This document shows positions 8,756 through 16,959 of a stretch of 64,000 bases of DNA, one piece after another (position 1 is the first letter of the stretch; each line of letters opens with the position of its first letter). Under the pieces are notes generated by a model, which was not told the origin of the DNA, made no database searches, and saw nothing but the letters and a program-made list of their open reading frames with translations. The stretch comes from Sphingomonas_O antarctica (lineage in GTDB: Bacteria; Pseudomonadota; Alphaproteobacteria; Sphingomonadales; Sphingomonadaceae). Both the position numbers and the translations under genes were made by a program. The DNA is taken from the NCBI RefSeq assembly GCF_965137005.1, contig NZ_CBCRXM010000005.1, forward strand, positions 1 to 64,000, read 5' to 3'.

Positions 8756-9087
8756 GCGGCGAGCGCGGCCCGCAACTGGTCGCGCACCGCGATCAGCGCG
8801 CCGGTTATGTCATTGGCGGGAATCGCCATCGCGCCCGGCTCGGCCACCTTGCTGCCCCCGGCCAGCAATTGCTGCACGCCCTTCACGGTGTAACCGTCGC
8901 GATTGAGCGCCTGGTCGATGCGCTTGAGCAGCACCAAATCCTCGGGCCGATAGTAACGCCGGTTGCCCGCGCGCGTCAGCGGCTTCAACTGCGGAAAACG
9001 GCTTTCCCAATAGCGCAAAATATGCTGCGCCACGCCCAGTTCGGCACTGACTTCGCCGATCGTCCTGAGCGCGCCCGGCGTTTTCAT
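8752..9087 (-). CDS. MerR family transcriptional regulator
   Basis: The 111-residue protein has an N-terminal MerR-type winged helix: TIGEVSAELGVAQHILRYWESRFP, then the wing with RRYYRPED and LLKRID. There is only a short C-terminal tail and no metal-binding cysteines, so it is a minimal MerR of the kind often found next to ihfA in alphaproteobacteria. It lies 9 nt after ihfA in the same direction, so it probably belongs to the rpmF-plsX-fabH-ihfA unit. Its ligand, if any, is unknown. Confidence 0.88.
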   Translation of the reverse strand: MKTPGALRTIGEVSAELGVAQHILRYWESRFPQLKPLTRAGNRRYYRPEDLVLLKRIDQALNRDGYTVKGVQQLLAGGSKVAEPGAMAIPANDITGALIAVRDQLRAALAA

Positions 9088-9096
9088 GAGGACCGC

Positions 9097-9396
9097 TTAG
9101 CCCGCTTTCGCAATGCGGTCGCGCATCGTCTGGCTGGGGCGGAAGGTCAGCACGCGGCGCGGCGCGATCGGCACTTCGACACCGGTCTTGGGATTGCGGC
9201 CGATGCGCTCGCCCTTGTCGCGCAGGATGAAACTGCCAAAACCCGAAATCTTGACGTTATGCCCGTGCGACAGGGCTTCGCACATGTGGCGCAAAATGCC
9301 CTCGACCTGATCGGCCGAGTCGGCGCGCGACAGACCGATCTCGCGATGCAAGATGTCTGCGAGGTCCGCGCGAGTGAGAGTGCCGTCGTCTGCCAT
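9097..9396 (-). CDS. ihfA: Integration host factor subunit alpha
   Basis: This is the alpha chain of the IHF heterodimer, a sequence-specific DNA-bending nucleoid protein. It shows the HU/IHF fold: helix ADLADILHREIGLS, then KISGFGSF and the DNA-inserting arm GRNPKTGVEVPI ending in LTFRPS. From the ATG at 9396 it has 99 residues, the normal length; an in-frame ATG at 9429 would add 11 residues and is less likely. It sits between fabH and the merR gene, the usual neighbourhood in alphaproteobacteria. Confidence 0.9.
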   Translation of the reverse strand: MADDGTLTRADLADILHREIGLSRADSADQVEGILRHMCEALSHGHNVKISGFGSFILRDKGERIGRNPKTGVEVPIAPRRVLTFRPSQTMRDRIAKAG

Positions 9397-9458
9397 TGCC
9401 TTGCCATCCCCCCGGAGGTTGTCCGGCATTTACCGAAACCGCCCGCCTCGTCAAATAT

Positions 9459-10415
9459 CTACCAGCGGATCGCTGCGGCGCCCCACGTGAATCCGCCGCC
9501 CATTGCCTCCAGCACGACCAAGTCGCCGGTCTTGATCCGTCCGTCCTTGACCGCGACATCGAGCGCGAGCGGCACCGATGCAGCCGACGTGTTGGCATGC
9601 TGATCGACTGTCACGACGACTTTATCGGGGCTGAGGCCCAGCTTGCGCGCCGTCGCGTCGAGGATACGCGCATTCGCTTGATGCGGTACGACCCAGTCGA
9701 CATCCGCGATCGACAAGTCCGCCGCCGCCAGCGTTTCGCCCAGCACCGCCGCCAGATTGGTCACGGCGTGCTTGAACACCTCCGGCCCCTTCATGCGCAG
9801 CTTGCCGACCGTGCCGGTGGTGGACACGCCGCCATCGACATAGAGCAATTGATTGTGCCGCCCGTCGGCGTGGAGCTTGGCCGACAGCACGCCACGCCCG
9901 TCATCGGTCGCGCCGAGCACGATTGCGCCCGCGCCATCGCCGAACAGCACACAGGTCCCGCGATCTTCCCAGTCGAGGATGCGGCTGAACGTCTCCGACC
10001 CGATGACCAGCGCGTTGGTCGCGCTGCCGGCGCGGATCATGCTTTCGGCGACCGAGACCGCGTAAAGGAAACCCGAACACACCGCCGCGACGTCGAACGC
10101 GACGCAATCGTTGATGCCCAGTGCCGCCTGAACCTTGGTCGCGGTCGCCGGAAACGTCTGGTCGGGCGTTGCCGTCGCCAGCACGATCAGGTCGATCTCG
10201 CTGGCATCGAGTCCTGCCGCGTCGAGCGCCGCGCGCGCCGCAGCGGTGCCGAGCGTTGCGGTGGTCTCGTCGTCCCCGGCGATATGGCGAAACTTGATGC
10301 CGGTGCGCGCGACGATCCATTCGTCGGTGGTGTCGACGGTCTCCGCCAGCTCGGCATTCGACACGCGCCGCTTGGGCAGCGCCGAACCGGTGCCGAGGAC
10401 CGCAGCACGCCTCAT
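9459..10415 (-). CDS. fabH: Beta-ketoacyl-ACP synthase III
   Basis: FabH condenses acetyl-CoA with malonyl-ACP to start fatty acid synthesis. The 318-residue protein shows the full Cys-His-Asn catalytic set: Cys in VAAVCSGF, His in WVVPHQAN and Asn in DQHANTS. The C-terminal GGGFTWGA loop is also present. Its ATG overlaps the plsX stop by 4 nt, so translation is coupled with the enzyme that supplies acyl-phosphate for phospholipid synthesis. Confidence 0.97.
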   Translation of the reverse strand: MRRAAVLGTGSALPKRRVSNAELAETVDTTDEWIVARTGIKFRHIAGDDETTATLGTAAARAALDAAGLDASEIDLIVLATATPDQTFPATATKVQAALGINDCVAFDVAAVCSGFLYAVSVAESMIRAGSATNALVIGSETFSRILDWEDRGTCVLFGDGAGAIVLGATDDGRGVLSAKLHADGRHNQLLYVDGGVSTTGTVGKLRMKGPEVFKHAVTNLAAVLGETLAAADLSIADVDWVVPHQANARILDATARKLGLSPDKVVVTVDQHANTSAASVPLALDVAVKDGRIKTGDLVVLEAMGGGFTWGAAAIRW

Positions 10416-11458
10416 GCGGCGTTGGCCCGCGCGGTCAGATGACCGGGAAACTGGTCAAGGTCCTCGGTAATCCGCCGCGTGATATCCTGCGCCGCGAGTT
10501 TGGCCGCGACACCGATGGCATTGGCCACGCCCTTGGGGCTGGCCGACCCGTGGCTCTTCACGACGATGCCGTTGAGCCCGAGGAAAACCGCGCCGTTATG
10601 ATTGTTCGGATCGAGGTGGTGCTTGAGCAACTCCGTCGCCGGGCGTGAAATCAGAAAACCGATCTTCGAGCGGAACGAGCTGGTAAACCCGCGCCGCAGC
10701 AAATCCGCCACGAACCGCGCGGTACCCTCGATCGTCTTGAGCGCGATATTGCCCGAAAACCCGTCGCACACGATGACGTCGACATCGCCGCGCGATAATT
10801 TGTCGCCTTCGATGAAGCCGGTGAAATTCAGCTGCAGATGCGCCTCGCGCAAGATCGCCGCGGCATCGCGAATCTCGTCGGTGCCTTTCAATTCCTCGCT
10901 GCCGATGTTGAGCAAGCCGACGCGCGGCCGCTCGACGCCCAGCGCGATGCGCGAATAGGCCGCACCCATCACTGCGAACTCGACCAGGTTGCGCGGATCG
11001 CACTCGGTGTTCGCACCGAGGTCGAGCATCACCACATCGTTATTTCCGAGCGTCGGCAGCAACGCCGCGAGGGCCGGACGGTCGATCCCCTTCAACGTGC
11101 GCAGCGACAGCTTGGCCATCGCCATCATCGCGCCGGTATTGCCCGCGCTCAGCGCGGCACCGGCGGTGCCCTGTTTCACCAGGTCGATGGCGATGCCCAT
11201 GCTGGTGGTCTTGGCGCGGCGGATCGCCTGGCTCGGTTTTTCCTCGCCCTTGATCGTATCGGGTGCGTGGATCACGTCGCTGCATCCGGTCAGGCCGGGA
11301 TGCTTGGTCAGCTCGGCATGCAGCACCGCTTCGTCGCCGACCAGCGAGAAGCTCAAATTCGGCCATTGCGCGCGCGCCAGTGCGGCACCCGCGAGCATTA
11401 CGCTCGCGCCGCCGTCGCCACCCATTGCGTCGATCGCGAGCCTCGGGCCTGATGTCAC
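10412..11458 (-). CDS. plsX: Phosphate acyltransferase PlsX
   Basis: PlsX converts acyl-ACP to acyl-phosphate, the donor used by PlsY in phospholipid synthesis; it is peripherally bound to the membrane. The 348-residue protein starts at a GTG and has the typical N-terminus IDAMGGDGG and the conserved segments LSAGNTGAMMA and LDLGANTECDP. It follows rpmF by 20 nt and overlaps fabH, the classic rpmF-plsX-fabH order. Confidence 0.97.
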   Translation of the reverse strand: MTSGPRLAIDAMGGDGGASVMLAGAALARAQWPNLSFSLVGDEAVLHAELTKHPGLTGCSDVIHAPDTIKGEEKPSQAIRRAKTTSMGIAIDLVKQGTAGAALSAGNTGAMMAMAKLSLRTLKGIDRPALAALLPTLGNNDVVMLDLGANTECDPRNLVEFAVMGAAYSRIALGVERPRVGLLNIGSEELKGTDEIRDAAAILREAHLQLNFTGFIEGDKLSRGDVDVIVCDGFSGNIALKTIEGTARFVADLLRRGFTSSFRSKIGFLISRPATELLKHHLDPNNHNGAVFLGLNGIVVKSHGSASPKGVANAIGVAAKLAAQDITRRITEDLDQFPGHLTARANAA

Positions 11459-11478
11459 GCCCGCGTCTCCCAGCGCCC

Positions 11479-11658
11479 TCAGGCTTCGACGGAAACGATC
11501 TCGCGACCGTTATAGTGGCCGCAGGCGGCGCACAAATGGTGGGGACGCTTCAACTCGCCGCAATTCGGGCATTCCTGAAAGGGCGCAGGCGTCAGCGAGT
11601 CGTGGCTGCGACGCATGTTGCGCCGCGAAGGCGAAGTTTTTCTTTTGGGGACGGCCAT
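11479..11658 (-). CDS. rpmF: 50S ribosomal protein L32
   Basis: This is a 59-residue ribosomal protein that starts MAVPKRKTSPSRR, the standard L32 N-terminus. It has the zinc-ribbon cysteine pairs CPNC and CAAC, so it is the zinc-binding form. It is the first gene of the rpmF-plsX-fabH-ihfA-merR series. The region upstream to 11846 probably carries the divergent promoters for this unit and for the MAPEG gene. Confidence 0.97.
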   Translation of the reverse strand: MAVPKRKTSPSRRNMRRSHDSLTPAPFQECPNCGELKRPHHLCAACGHYNGREIVSVEA

Positions 11659-11846
11659 TGCGGCACCTTACTCGACGTTTGAACAAACAAAAAGGGCGGG
11701 AAACAGCCGCTCTACCCGGCGCCCATAGGGCGGCCGGGCAGGCAATCGTCACCCGCTTGGCGTGGGCGCGCCTATAGCCAAATGCGCCGCGCTTGCAAGA
11801 TGGCGAAAACTTTGGCAGCGATTTCAAAGGGGATAAGGGGAAAATA

Positions 11847-12265
11847 ATGATAATCTTGCCGGTCACACTGACCGCGGCGGGTCTCGCTGCGCTGCTGAAC
11901 ATCTGGATTGCGAATCGCGTCGGGCGCGTCCGCGGTCAGGAAAAGGTGTCCATCGGCGATGGCGGCAACACGCGTCTGATCGCGGCGATGCGCGCGCATT
12001 CCAATTACGTCGAATATACGCCGTTCGTGCTGGTGCTGCTCGGGCTGATCGAAATGGCGGCGGGCAGTCCGTGGTGGCTGTGGCTGGTGGCGATCGTTTA
12101 CCTGGTCGGACGCGTGGCGCACGCGCTGGGGATGACCACCGACAATCCGCTGAAACTGCGGTTGGTCGGGACGGTGGTCACGCTGCTGACGCTGGCCGGT
12201 CTCGGGATCTATGCGATCACGCTGCCGCACCTCGATGCGCCGCATGCGGTGATCGTCAACGAAGG

Positions 12266-12269
<4 letters not shown>
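11847..12269 (+). CDS. MAPEG family membrane protein
   Basis: The 140-residue protein has four predicted membrane helices. It shows the MAPEG signature around R-AHSNYVEYTP (glutathione-binding region of the family), followed by GRVAHALG. MAPEG members are glutathione S-transferases or peroxidases of the membrane; bacterial members are mostly uncharacterised. I chose the ATG at 11847 because AAGGGG lies at proper distance, rather than the upstream ATG at 11793. The stop shares a CTAA with the convergent permease-like gene. Confidence 0.88.
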
Positions 12270-12682
<413 letters not shown>

Positions 12683-12742
12683 GCCGGTGGCCTTGGTTGC
12701 GTGAAGGTCGGCCCCGCATAACCGCGCTTTGCTGAACGGCAA

Positions 12743-13405
12743 TCAACCTGCGGCAAGTACCGCATCGGCGACAAAGCCGTTGGTGCGCCGTTCGTGCGCG
12801 AAGGTCGACATCGGCCCGTGTCCCGGCACGAACGCGGTCTCGCCACCCAGCGGCCACAGCCGCTTGACGATCGCGTCGAGCAGATCCTGATGATTGCCCA
12901 TCGGAAAATCGGTGCGCCCGATCGATCCCTGAAACAAAACGTCGCCGACGATCGCCAGTTGCGACGGTGCGTGATGGAATACGACATGGCCCGGCGTGTG
13001 CCCGGGACAATGATACACGTCGAAAATCAGGTCGCCGACGGTCACCTGATCGCCATTGATCAGCCAGCGGTCGGGTTCGAACACGCGCCCGTCGACGCCG
13101 TATTTGCGGCCATCGTCTTCCAGCCGGCTGATCCAGAACCGGTCCGCTTCGTGCGGCCCCTCGATGGGCACGCCCAATTCCTTGGCGAACGTCCCCGCCT
13201 CGCCGCAATGGTCGATATGGCCGTGCGTGATGAGGATCTTTTCGATCGTCACACCATGCTGCGCCGCCGCCGCCCGCAACCGCGGCAGATCGCCGCCCGG
13301 ATCGACGAACGCCCCGCGCATCGTCGCGGTGCACCACAACAGAGTGCAATTCTGCTGTAATGGAGTCACCGGTATGATCGTGGCGTTCAGCGGCGGGTTG
13401 CTCAT
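12743..13405 (-). CDS. MBL fold metallo-hydrolase (glyoxalase II-like)
   Basis: The 220-residue cytoplasmic protein has the full metallo-beta-lactamase metal signature THGHIDHCG, plus later ligands in CPGHTPGH, IVGDVLFQ and VPGHGPMS. The short length matches YcbL-type hydrolases, which cleave thioesters such as S-lactoylglutathione; the actual substrate is inferred. I chose the start at MSNPPLN. The longer frame to 13540 would overlap the divergent GDPD gene. Confidence 0.9.
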   Translation of the reverse strand: MSNPPLNATIIPVTPLQQNCTLLWCTATMRGAFVDPGGDLPRLRAAAAQHGVTIEKILITHGHIDHCGEAGTFAKELGVPIEGPHEADRFWISRLEDDGRKYGVDGRVFEPDRWLINGDQVTVGDLIFDVYHCPGHTPGHVVFHHAPSQLAIVGDVLFQGSIGRTDFPMGNHQDLLDAIVKRLWPLGGETAFVPGHGPMSTFAHERRTNGFVADAVLAAG

Positions 13406-13450
13406 GGCGAGCGACTTGGGGCCGCAAGACGAACGTGACAAGGGTGATGC

Positions 13451-14419
13451 ATGATCGGAGTATTGCTTATGGCCGCCGCGGCGCTCGCTCATCCTATCGT
13501 CATCGGCCATCGCGGCGCGTCGGGTGAGCGGCCCGAACATACACTCGCGTCATATGAGCGCGCGATCGAGGACGGCGCGGATTTCATCGAACCCGATCTG
13601 GTCATGACCAAGGATCACGTCCTCGTCGCGCGGCACGAGAACGAGATTTCGGGCACGACCGACGTGGCCGCGCATCCCGAATTTGCCGTCCGCAAGGCGA
13701 CCAGGACGATCGACGGCCAACACGTCACCGGCTGGTTCACCGAAGACTTCACGCTCGCCGAACTGAAAACGCTGCGCGCGCGCGAACGCCTGCCCCAACT
13801 GCGTCCCGCCAATGCCGCCTATGACGGCCAGTTCGAAGTGCCGACTTTCGAGGAAATCCTCGCATTGCGCGAAAAACATCCGACCGTCGGCGTCTATCCC
13901 GAAATCAAGCATGGCACTTATTTCACCGGCATCGGCATGGCGATGGAGCGCCCGCTGCTCGCGATCCTCGCGAAACACCATCTGACGCGGGCGAGCGATC
14001 CGGTGTTCATCCAGTCGTTCGAGGTCGGCAATCTCGTCTGGCTGAAGGCACACACCAAGATCCGCCTGGTTCAGTTGATCGACGACAAGGGCACGCCCGC
14101 CGACCTGCCTTCCGAAACCTATGCGGCGATGCTTACGCCTGCAGGACTGGCCGCAACCGCCAGGCGCGCGGACGCCATCGGCATCAATAAATCTTTGGTC
14201 TCGACCGATCTCGTCTCGGCCGCGCATGCCGCCGGGCTAAAAGTCCACGCCTGGACCTATCGCGCCGAGAATTTCTTCCTGCCCGCCGCCGACCGCACCG
14301 GCGACGATCCGAAAGCGCACGGCGACCTCACCGCCGAACTCCGCGCTGCTTACGCGACCGGATTGGATGGCGTGTTCAGCGACTTTCCGGGGATTGCCGT
14401 GAAGGCGCGCATCAAATGA
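13451..14419 (+). CDS. Glycerophosphodiester phosphodiesterase (secreted)
   Basis: The 322-residue GDPD-family enzyme hydrolyses glycerophosphodiesters to glycerol-3-phosphate and an alcohol. It starts with a short signal-like segment (IGVLLMAAAALAHP), then IGHRGASGERPEHT with the catalytic His and Arg, and EPDLVMTKD with the metal-binding Glu and Asp. The second catalytic His is expected in the region of VARHENE. The internal length matches periplasmic GlpQ rather than the shorter cytoplasmic UgpQ. The ATG lies 45 nt from the divergent MBL gene start. Confidence 0.91.
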   Translation: MIGVLLMAAAALAHPIVIGHRGASGERPEHTLASYERAIEDGADFIEPDLVMTKDHVLVARHENEISGTTDVAAHPEFAVRKATRTIDGQHVTGWFTEDFTLAELKTLRARERLPQLRPANAAYDGQFEVPTFEEILALREKHPTVGVYPEIKHGTYFTGIGMAMERPLLAILAKHHLTRASDPVFIQSFEVGNLVWLKAHTKIRLVQLIDDKGTPADLPSETYAAMLTPAGLAATARRADAIGINKSLVSTDLVSAAHAAGLKVHAWTYRAENFFLPAADRTGDDPKAHGDLTAELRAAYATGLDGVFSDFPGIAVKARIK

Positions 14420-14455
14420 CGTCGCCCCGGCGCAGGCCGGGGCCGCTGGCGTTCA
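14419..14455. repeat. REP-like element copy A (at the 3' end of the GIY-YIG gene)
   Basis: This 37-bp copy contains the palindrome ccccggcgcaggccgggg followed by ccgctggcgttca. It includes the stop codon of the GIY-YIG gene and begins within the GDPD stop codon. Two more copies lie on the other side of the GIY-YIG gene. Confidence 0.8.
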
Positions 14456-14746
14456 GGGAACAAACGACTCCGCAAGGTCGTCCCAGTTCGGATTGGCTTC
14501 GCTGATCATCCGCAGTTTCCATAGGCGCTGCCATTCTTTGAGCGCCTTTTCCCGCGCAATCGCTTCTTCGATGGTGTCGTGAGTCTCGACGTGAACCAGT
14601 CGGCGCAACTGCCATTTCTTGACGAACTTCGAGCCAAGACCCAGCCGATGTTGTTCGAGGCGGGCGGAGAGATCGGCAGTCACACCGACGTACAATATAC
14701 CCATCGGCTTGTTCGTCAGAATGTAGGTGTAGCCACCCCTTGTCAC
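14453..14746 (-). CDS. GIY-YIG nuclease family protein
   Basis: The 97-residue single-domain protein has the GIY-YIG nuclease core: YTYILTNKPMGILYVGVT (the two motif strands), then an Arg and Glu-bearing helix region (SARLEQHRLG and AIAREKALKEW). Proteins of this UPF0213/YhbQ-like size have no DNA-binding extension, and their substrates are largely unknown. It is bracketed by copies of one REP-like palindrome, and its stop codon is inside one copy. That placement suggests a link between the nuclease and the repeat. Confidence 0.9.
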   Translation of the reverse strand: MTRGGYTYILTNKPMGILYVGVTADLSARLEQHRLGLGSKFVKKWQLRRLVHVETHDTIEEAIAREKALKEWQRLWKLRMISEANPNWDDLAESFVP

Positions 14747-14751
14747 ATCAC

Positions 14752-14833
14752 GCGTCGTCCCGGCGCAGGCCGGGACCGCTGGCGTTCAAGCACTTCAATG
14801 TCCAGCGGCCCCGGCCTGCGCCGGGGCGACGCT
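14752..14833. repeat. REP-like element copies B and C (facing pair)
   Basis: Copy B (14752-14788) repeats copy A nearly base for base in the same orientation. Copy C (14802-14833) is the inverse complement, so B and C form a large inverted pair about 13 bp apart. Copy C also encodes the last residues of the dipeptidase (VAPAQAGAAGH), so the repeat has been taken into that reading frame. Confidence 0.8.
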
Positions 14834-16054
14834 CCCTCGCGCCACCGCCTCCGCCGCCCGCATCACCCGCAACACATTACCGCCGGCGAGCTTACCCAAA
14901 TCGGCATCGCTCCACCCGCGCCGGATCAGTTCGGCGAATACCAGCGGATAGCCATCGACCCCGCCCAACCCCTCGACCGCGACGGGAATCCCGTCGAGAT
15001 CGCCGCCCAGCCCGACATGGTCGTGCCCGGCCAGCTTCACCACCCATTCGATATGATCCGCCACCAGACTCACCGGGGTCTTCGGCATCGGATGCCCCGC
15101 GTCCCAGTTCTTCATCGCCGCCGCGCGGCGTTCGGGCTGGCCCTGCCACAAGGATTTCCCGCGTGCTTCCTCCGCGTCGCGTTCGGACGACCAGCGGCCG
15201 TAATCGGCGGACAAATGCCCGGGATAGAAATTGACCATCACCACGCCGCCATTGGCGGGCAGCAGTTTCAGCACATCGTCGGGCACGTTGCGCGGATGAT
15301 CGTTCACCCCGCGTGCGCCAGAATGCGAGAAGATCACCGGCGCCTTGGTCGCAGCGAGCGCCGCGCGCATCGTATCAGGGCTGACATGGCTCAGATCGAC
15401 CAGCATGCCGACGCGGTTCATCTCCGCGATCACCGTCCGCCCGAAATCGGTCAGCCCGTGATGCACCGGATCGTCGGTCGCCGAATCCGCCCAGTCGTTA
15501 TTCTTGAAATGCGTCAGCGTCATATAGCCGGCACCCAGCGCGCGGAATTGACGGATCGCGGCGAGGTTGTTGGCGATCTGATGCCCGCCCTCGATGCCGA
15601 TCAGGCAGGCGACGCGCCCCGATTTGTGTACGCGCACGACATCGTCGGCGGTCACAGCCATCGCCAGATCGCGCGGATAGGCGGCGCACAGGCGGTGGAC
15701 CAGGTCGATCTGTTCCAGCGTTTCACGGATCGCCATGTCGCCGGTGACTTCGGACGGGATATAGACCGACCAGAATTGCCCGCCCATGCCGCCCGCGTGC
15801 AGCCGGGCCATGTCGGTCATCAACGGCTTGGGCCGCTTGTCGCTGTCGCGCGCCAGTCCCTCGACCTTGCTGTCGCAACAATCGCGCAGCTGTTCGGGCA
15901 GGTCGTTATGCCCGTCGATCAGCGGCGTGGCTTTGAGGATACGGTCGATCCGCGCCTTGACCGCCGGGGGGATCGGCGCGGCTTGCGCCACCGCGACCGA
16001 GGCCCAGCCCGAGAGGATGATGGTCCCCAGATATGTGCTCAACCGCATCCGCAT
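14795..16054 (-). CDS. Membrane dipeptidase (peptidase M19)
   Basis: The 419-residue renal-dipeptidase-type zinc enzyme is exported: the N-terminus MRMRLSTYLGTIILSGWASV is a signal peptide ending near AVAQAAP. Zinc-site motifs include LIDGHNDLPEQ, GIEGGHQI, LVDLSHVS and FSHSGARG. It cleaves dipeptides in the periplasm, including D-amino acid ones. The ATG at 16054 has AGGAG 7 nt upstream; the longer frame is rejected. The last 11 residues are encoded by a REP-like repeat. It lies 10 nt downstream of the beta-helix lipoprotein gene. Confidence 0.93.
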   Translation of the reverse strand: MRMRLSTYLGTIILSGWASVAVAQAAPIPPAVKARIDRILKATPLIDGHNDLPEQLRDCCDSKVEGLARDSDKRPKPLMTDMARLHAGGMGGQFWSVYIPSEVTGDMAIRETLEQIDLVHRLCAAYPRDLAMAVTADDVVRVHKSGRVACLIGIEGGHQIANNLAAIRQFRALGAGYMTLTHFKNNDWADSATDDPVHHGLTDFGRTVIAEMNRVGMLVDLSHVSPDTMRAALAATKAPVIFSHSGARGVNDHPRNVPDDVLKLLPANGGVVMVNFYPGHLSADYGRWSSERDAEEARGKSLWQGQPERRAAAMKNWDAGHPMPKTPVSLVADHIEWVVKLAGHDHVGLGGDLDGIPVAVEGLGGVDGYPLVFAELIRRGWSDADLGKLAGGNVLRVMRAAEAVARGSVAPAQAGAAGH

Positions 16055-16064
16055 TCGTATTCTC

Positions 16065-16934
16065 CTATCGGCAAGGCACCGATGCCGGGTGCGCGCGCAC
16101 ATCGGGTACGTCGTTGCCGCATGCCACCGCATCGCTCGCGTTGATCACGATATTCGCCTTGATCTGGTTGCCGCCGCGCAGGGTGAGCGCCCCGCGCACC
16201 GCGCTGACCCGGTTGTTCTGGATGATCGCGCCGCGTGCACCGTCCACGGCGATGGCGTTGCCCATGCCGACATGGATGACGTTGTCGCGGATCACCAGCC
16301 GGTCGAATCCGCCGTTGATCGTGCCGCGAAAGAACACCCCCTGCATCATCCCGTCGGCGCGGTTGCCGATGACGCTGATGTCCGATGTCGGCGGTTGGCC
16401 CAGCACCGACCAGCCCTGGATACAATCGGGGTGATCGCCATCGGTCTTTACACCCGCGGCATCGAACGTCGCCAGTTTCGGCGTGAAATGGCTGCAGACA
16501 TTATGCTCGATCGCCACACGTTGCGCCGAAGCCATGTCGATCCCGTCCGAAATCAGCCCGGTGAGCTCGGTGTTGCGCACGGCGATATCCTGCGACTTGT
16601 TGATCACCACGCCGCGATACGCGCCGGTGATCGTCATGCCGTCGATCGCGATGTCGCGCGACCGCTGGACCCCGACGCCGTAACTCTTGCCGCCCGGACC
16701 GATCACCGTGCCGCCGCGGATGTGCAGGCCGGTCACCCCGTCGAGCGCAATGCCGGTGAACGTCGCGTTCGATGCGTCGAGCGTGATCGCGGGCGACCAG
16801 CTTTTGTTGCGCAGCGTCAGCACGCCCTGATCGCCCGACAGCTTGACCGTCGCACCGGGTTTTGCGCCGTCGATCTTGCCCGATGCATTGCCGCACGCGG
16901 ACAGCGTCAGCATCACCAATATCATCGACCGCAT
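16065..16934 (-). CDS. Right-handed beta-helix lipoprotein
   Basis: The 289-residue protein begins with a lipoprotein signal (ILVMLTLSAC, lipobox Cys at about residue 13). It is followed by parallel beta-helix coils with short repeating strands such as ITLDASNATFTGIALDG, DIAIDGMTITGA and RLVIRDNVIH. This fold is typical of polysaccharide lyases and pectin-modifying enzymes, but no catalytic motif is certain. The start at 16934 has GAGAGG upstream. It is probably cotranscribed with the dipeptidase gene 10 nt downstream. Confidence 0.78.
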   Translation of the reverse strand: MRSMILVMLTLSACGNASGKIDGAKPGATVKLSGDQGVLTLRNKSWSPAITLDASNATFTGIALDGVTGLHIRGGTVIGPGGKSYGVGVQRSRDIAIDGMTITGAYRGVVINKSQDIAVRNTELTGLISDGIDMASAQRVAIEHNVCSHFTPKLATFDAAGVKTDGDHPDCIQGWSVLGQPPTSDISVIGNRADGMMQGVFFRGTINGGFDRLVIRDNVIHVGMGNAIAVDGARGAIIQNNRVSAVRGALTLRGGNQIKANIVINASDAVACGNDVPDVRAHPASVPCR

Positions 16935-16959
16935 CGCTTTTCCTCTCAACACGCCCATC

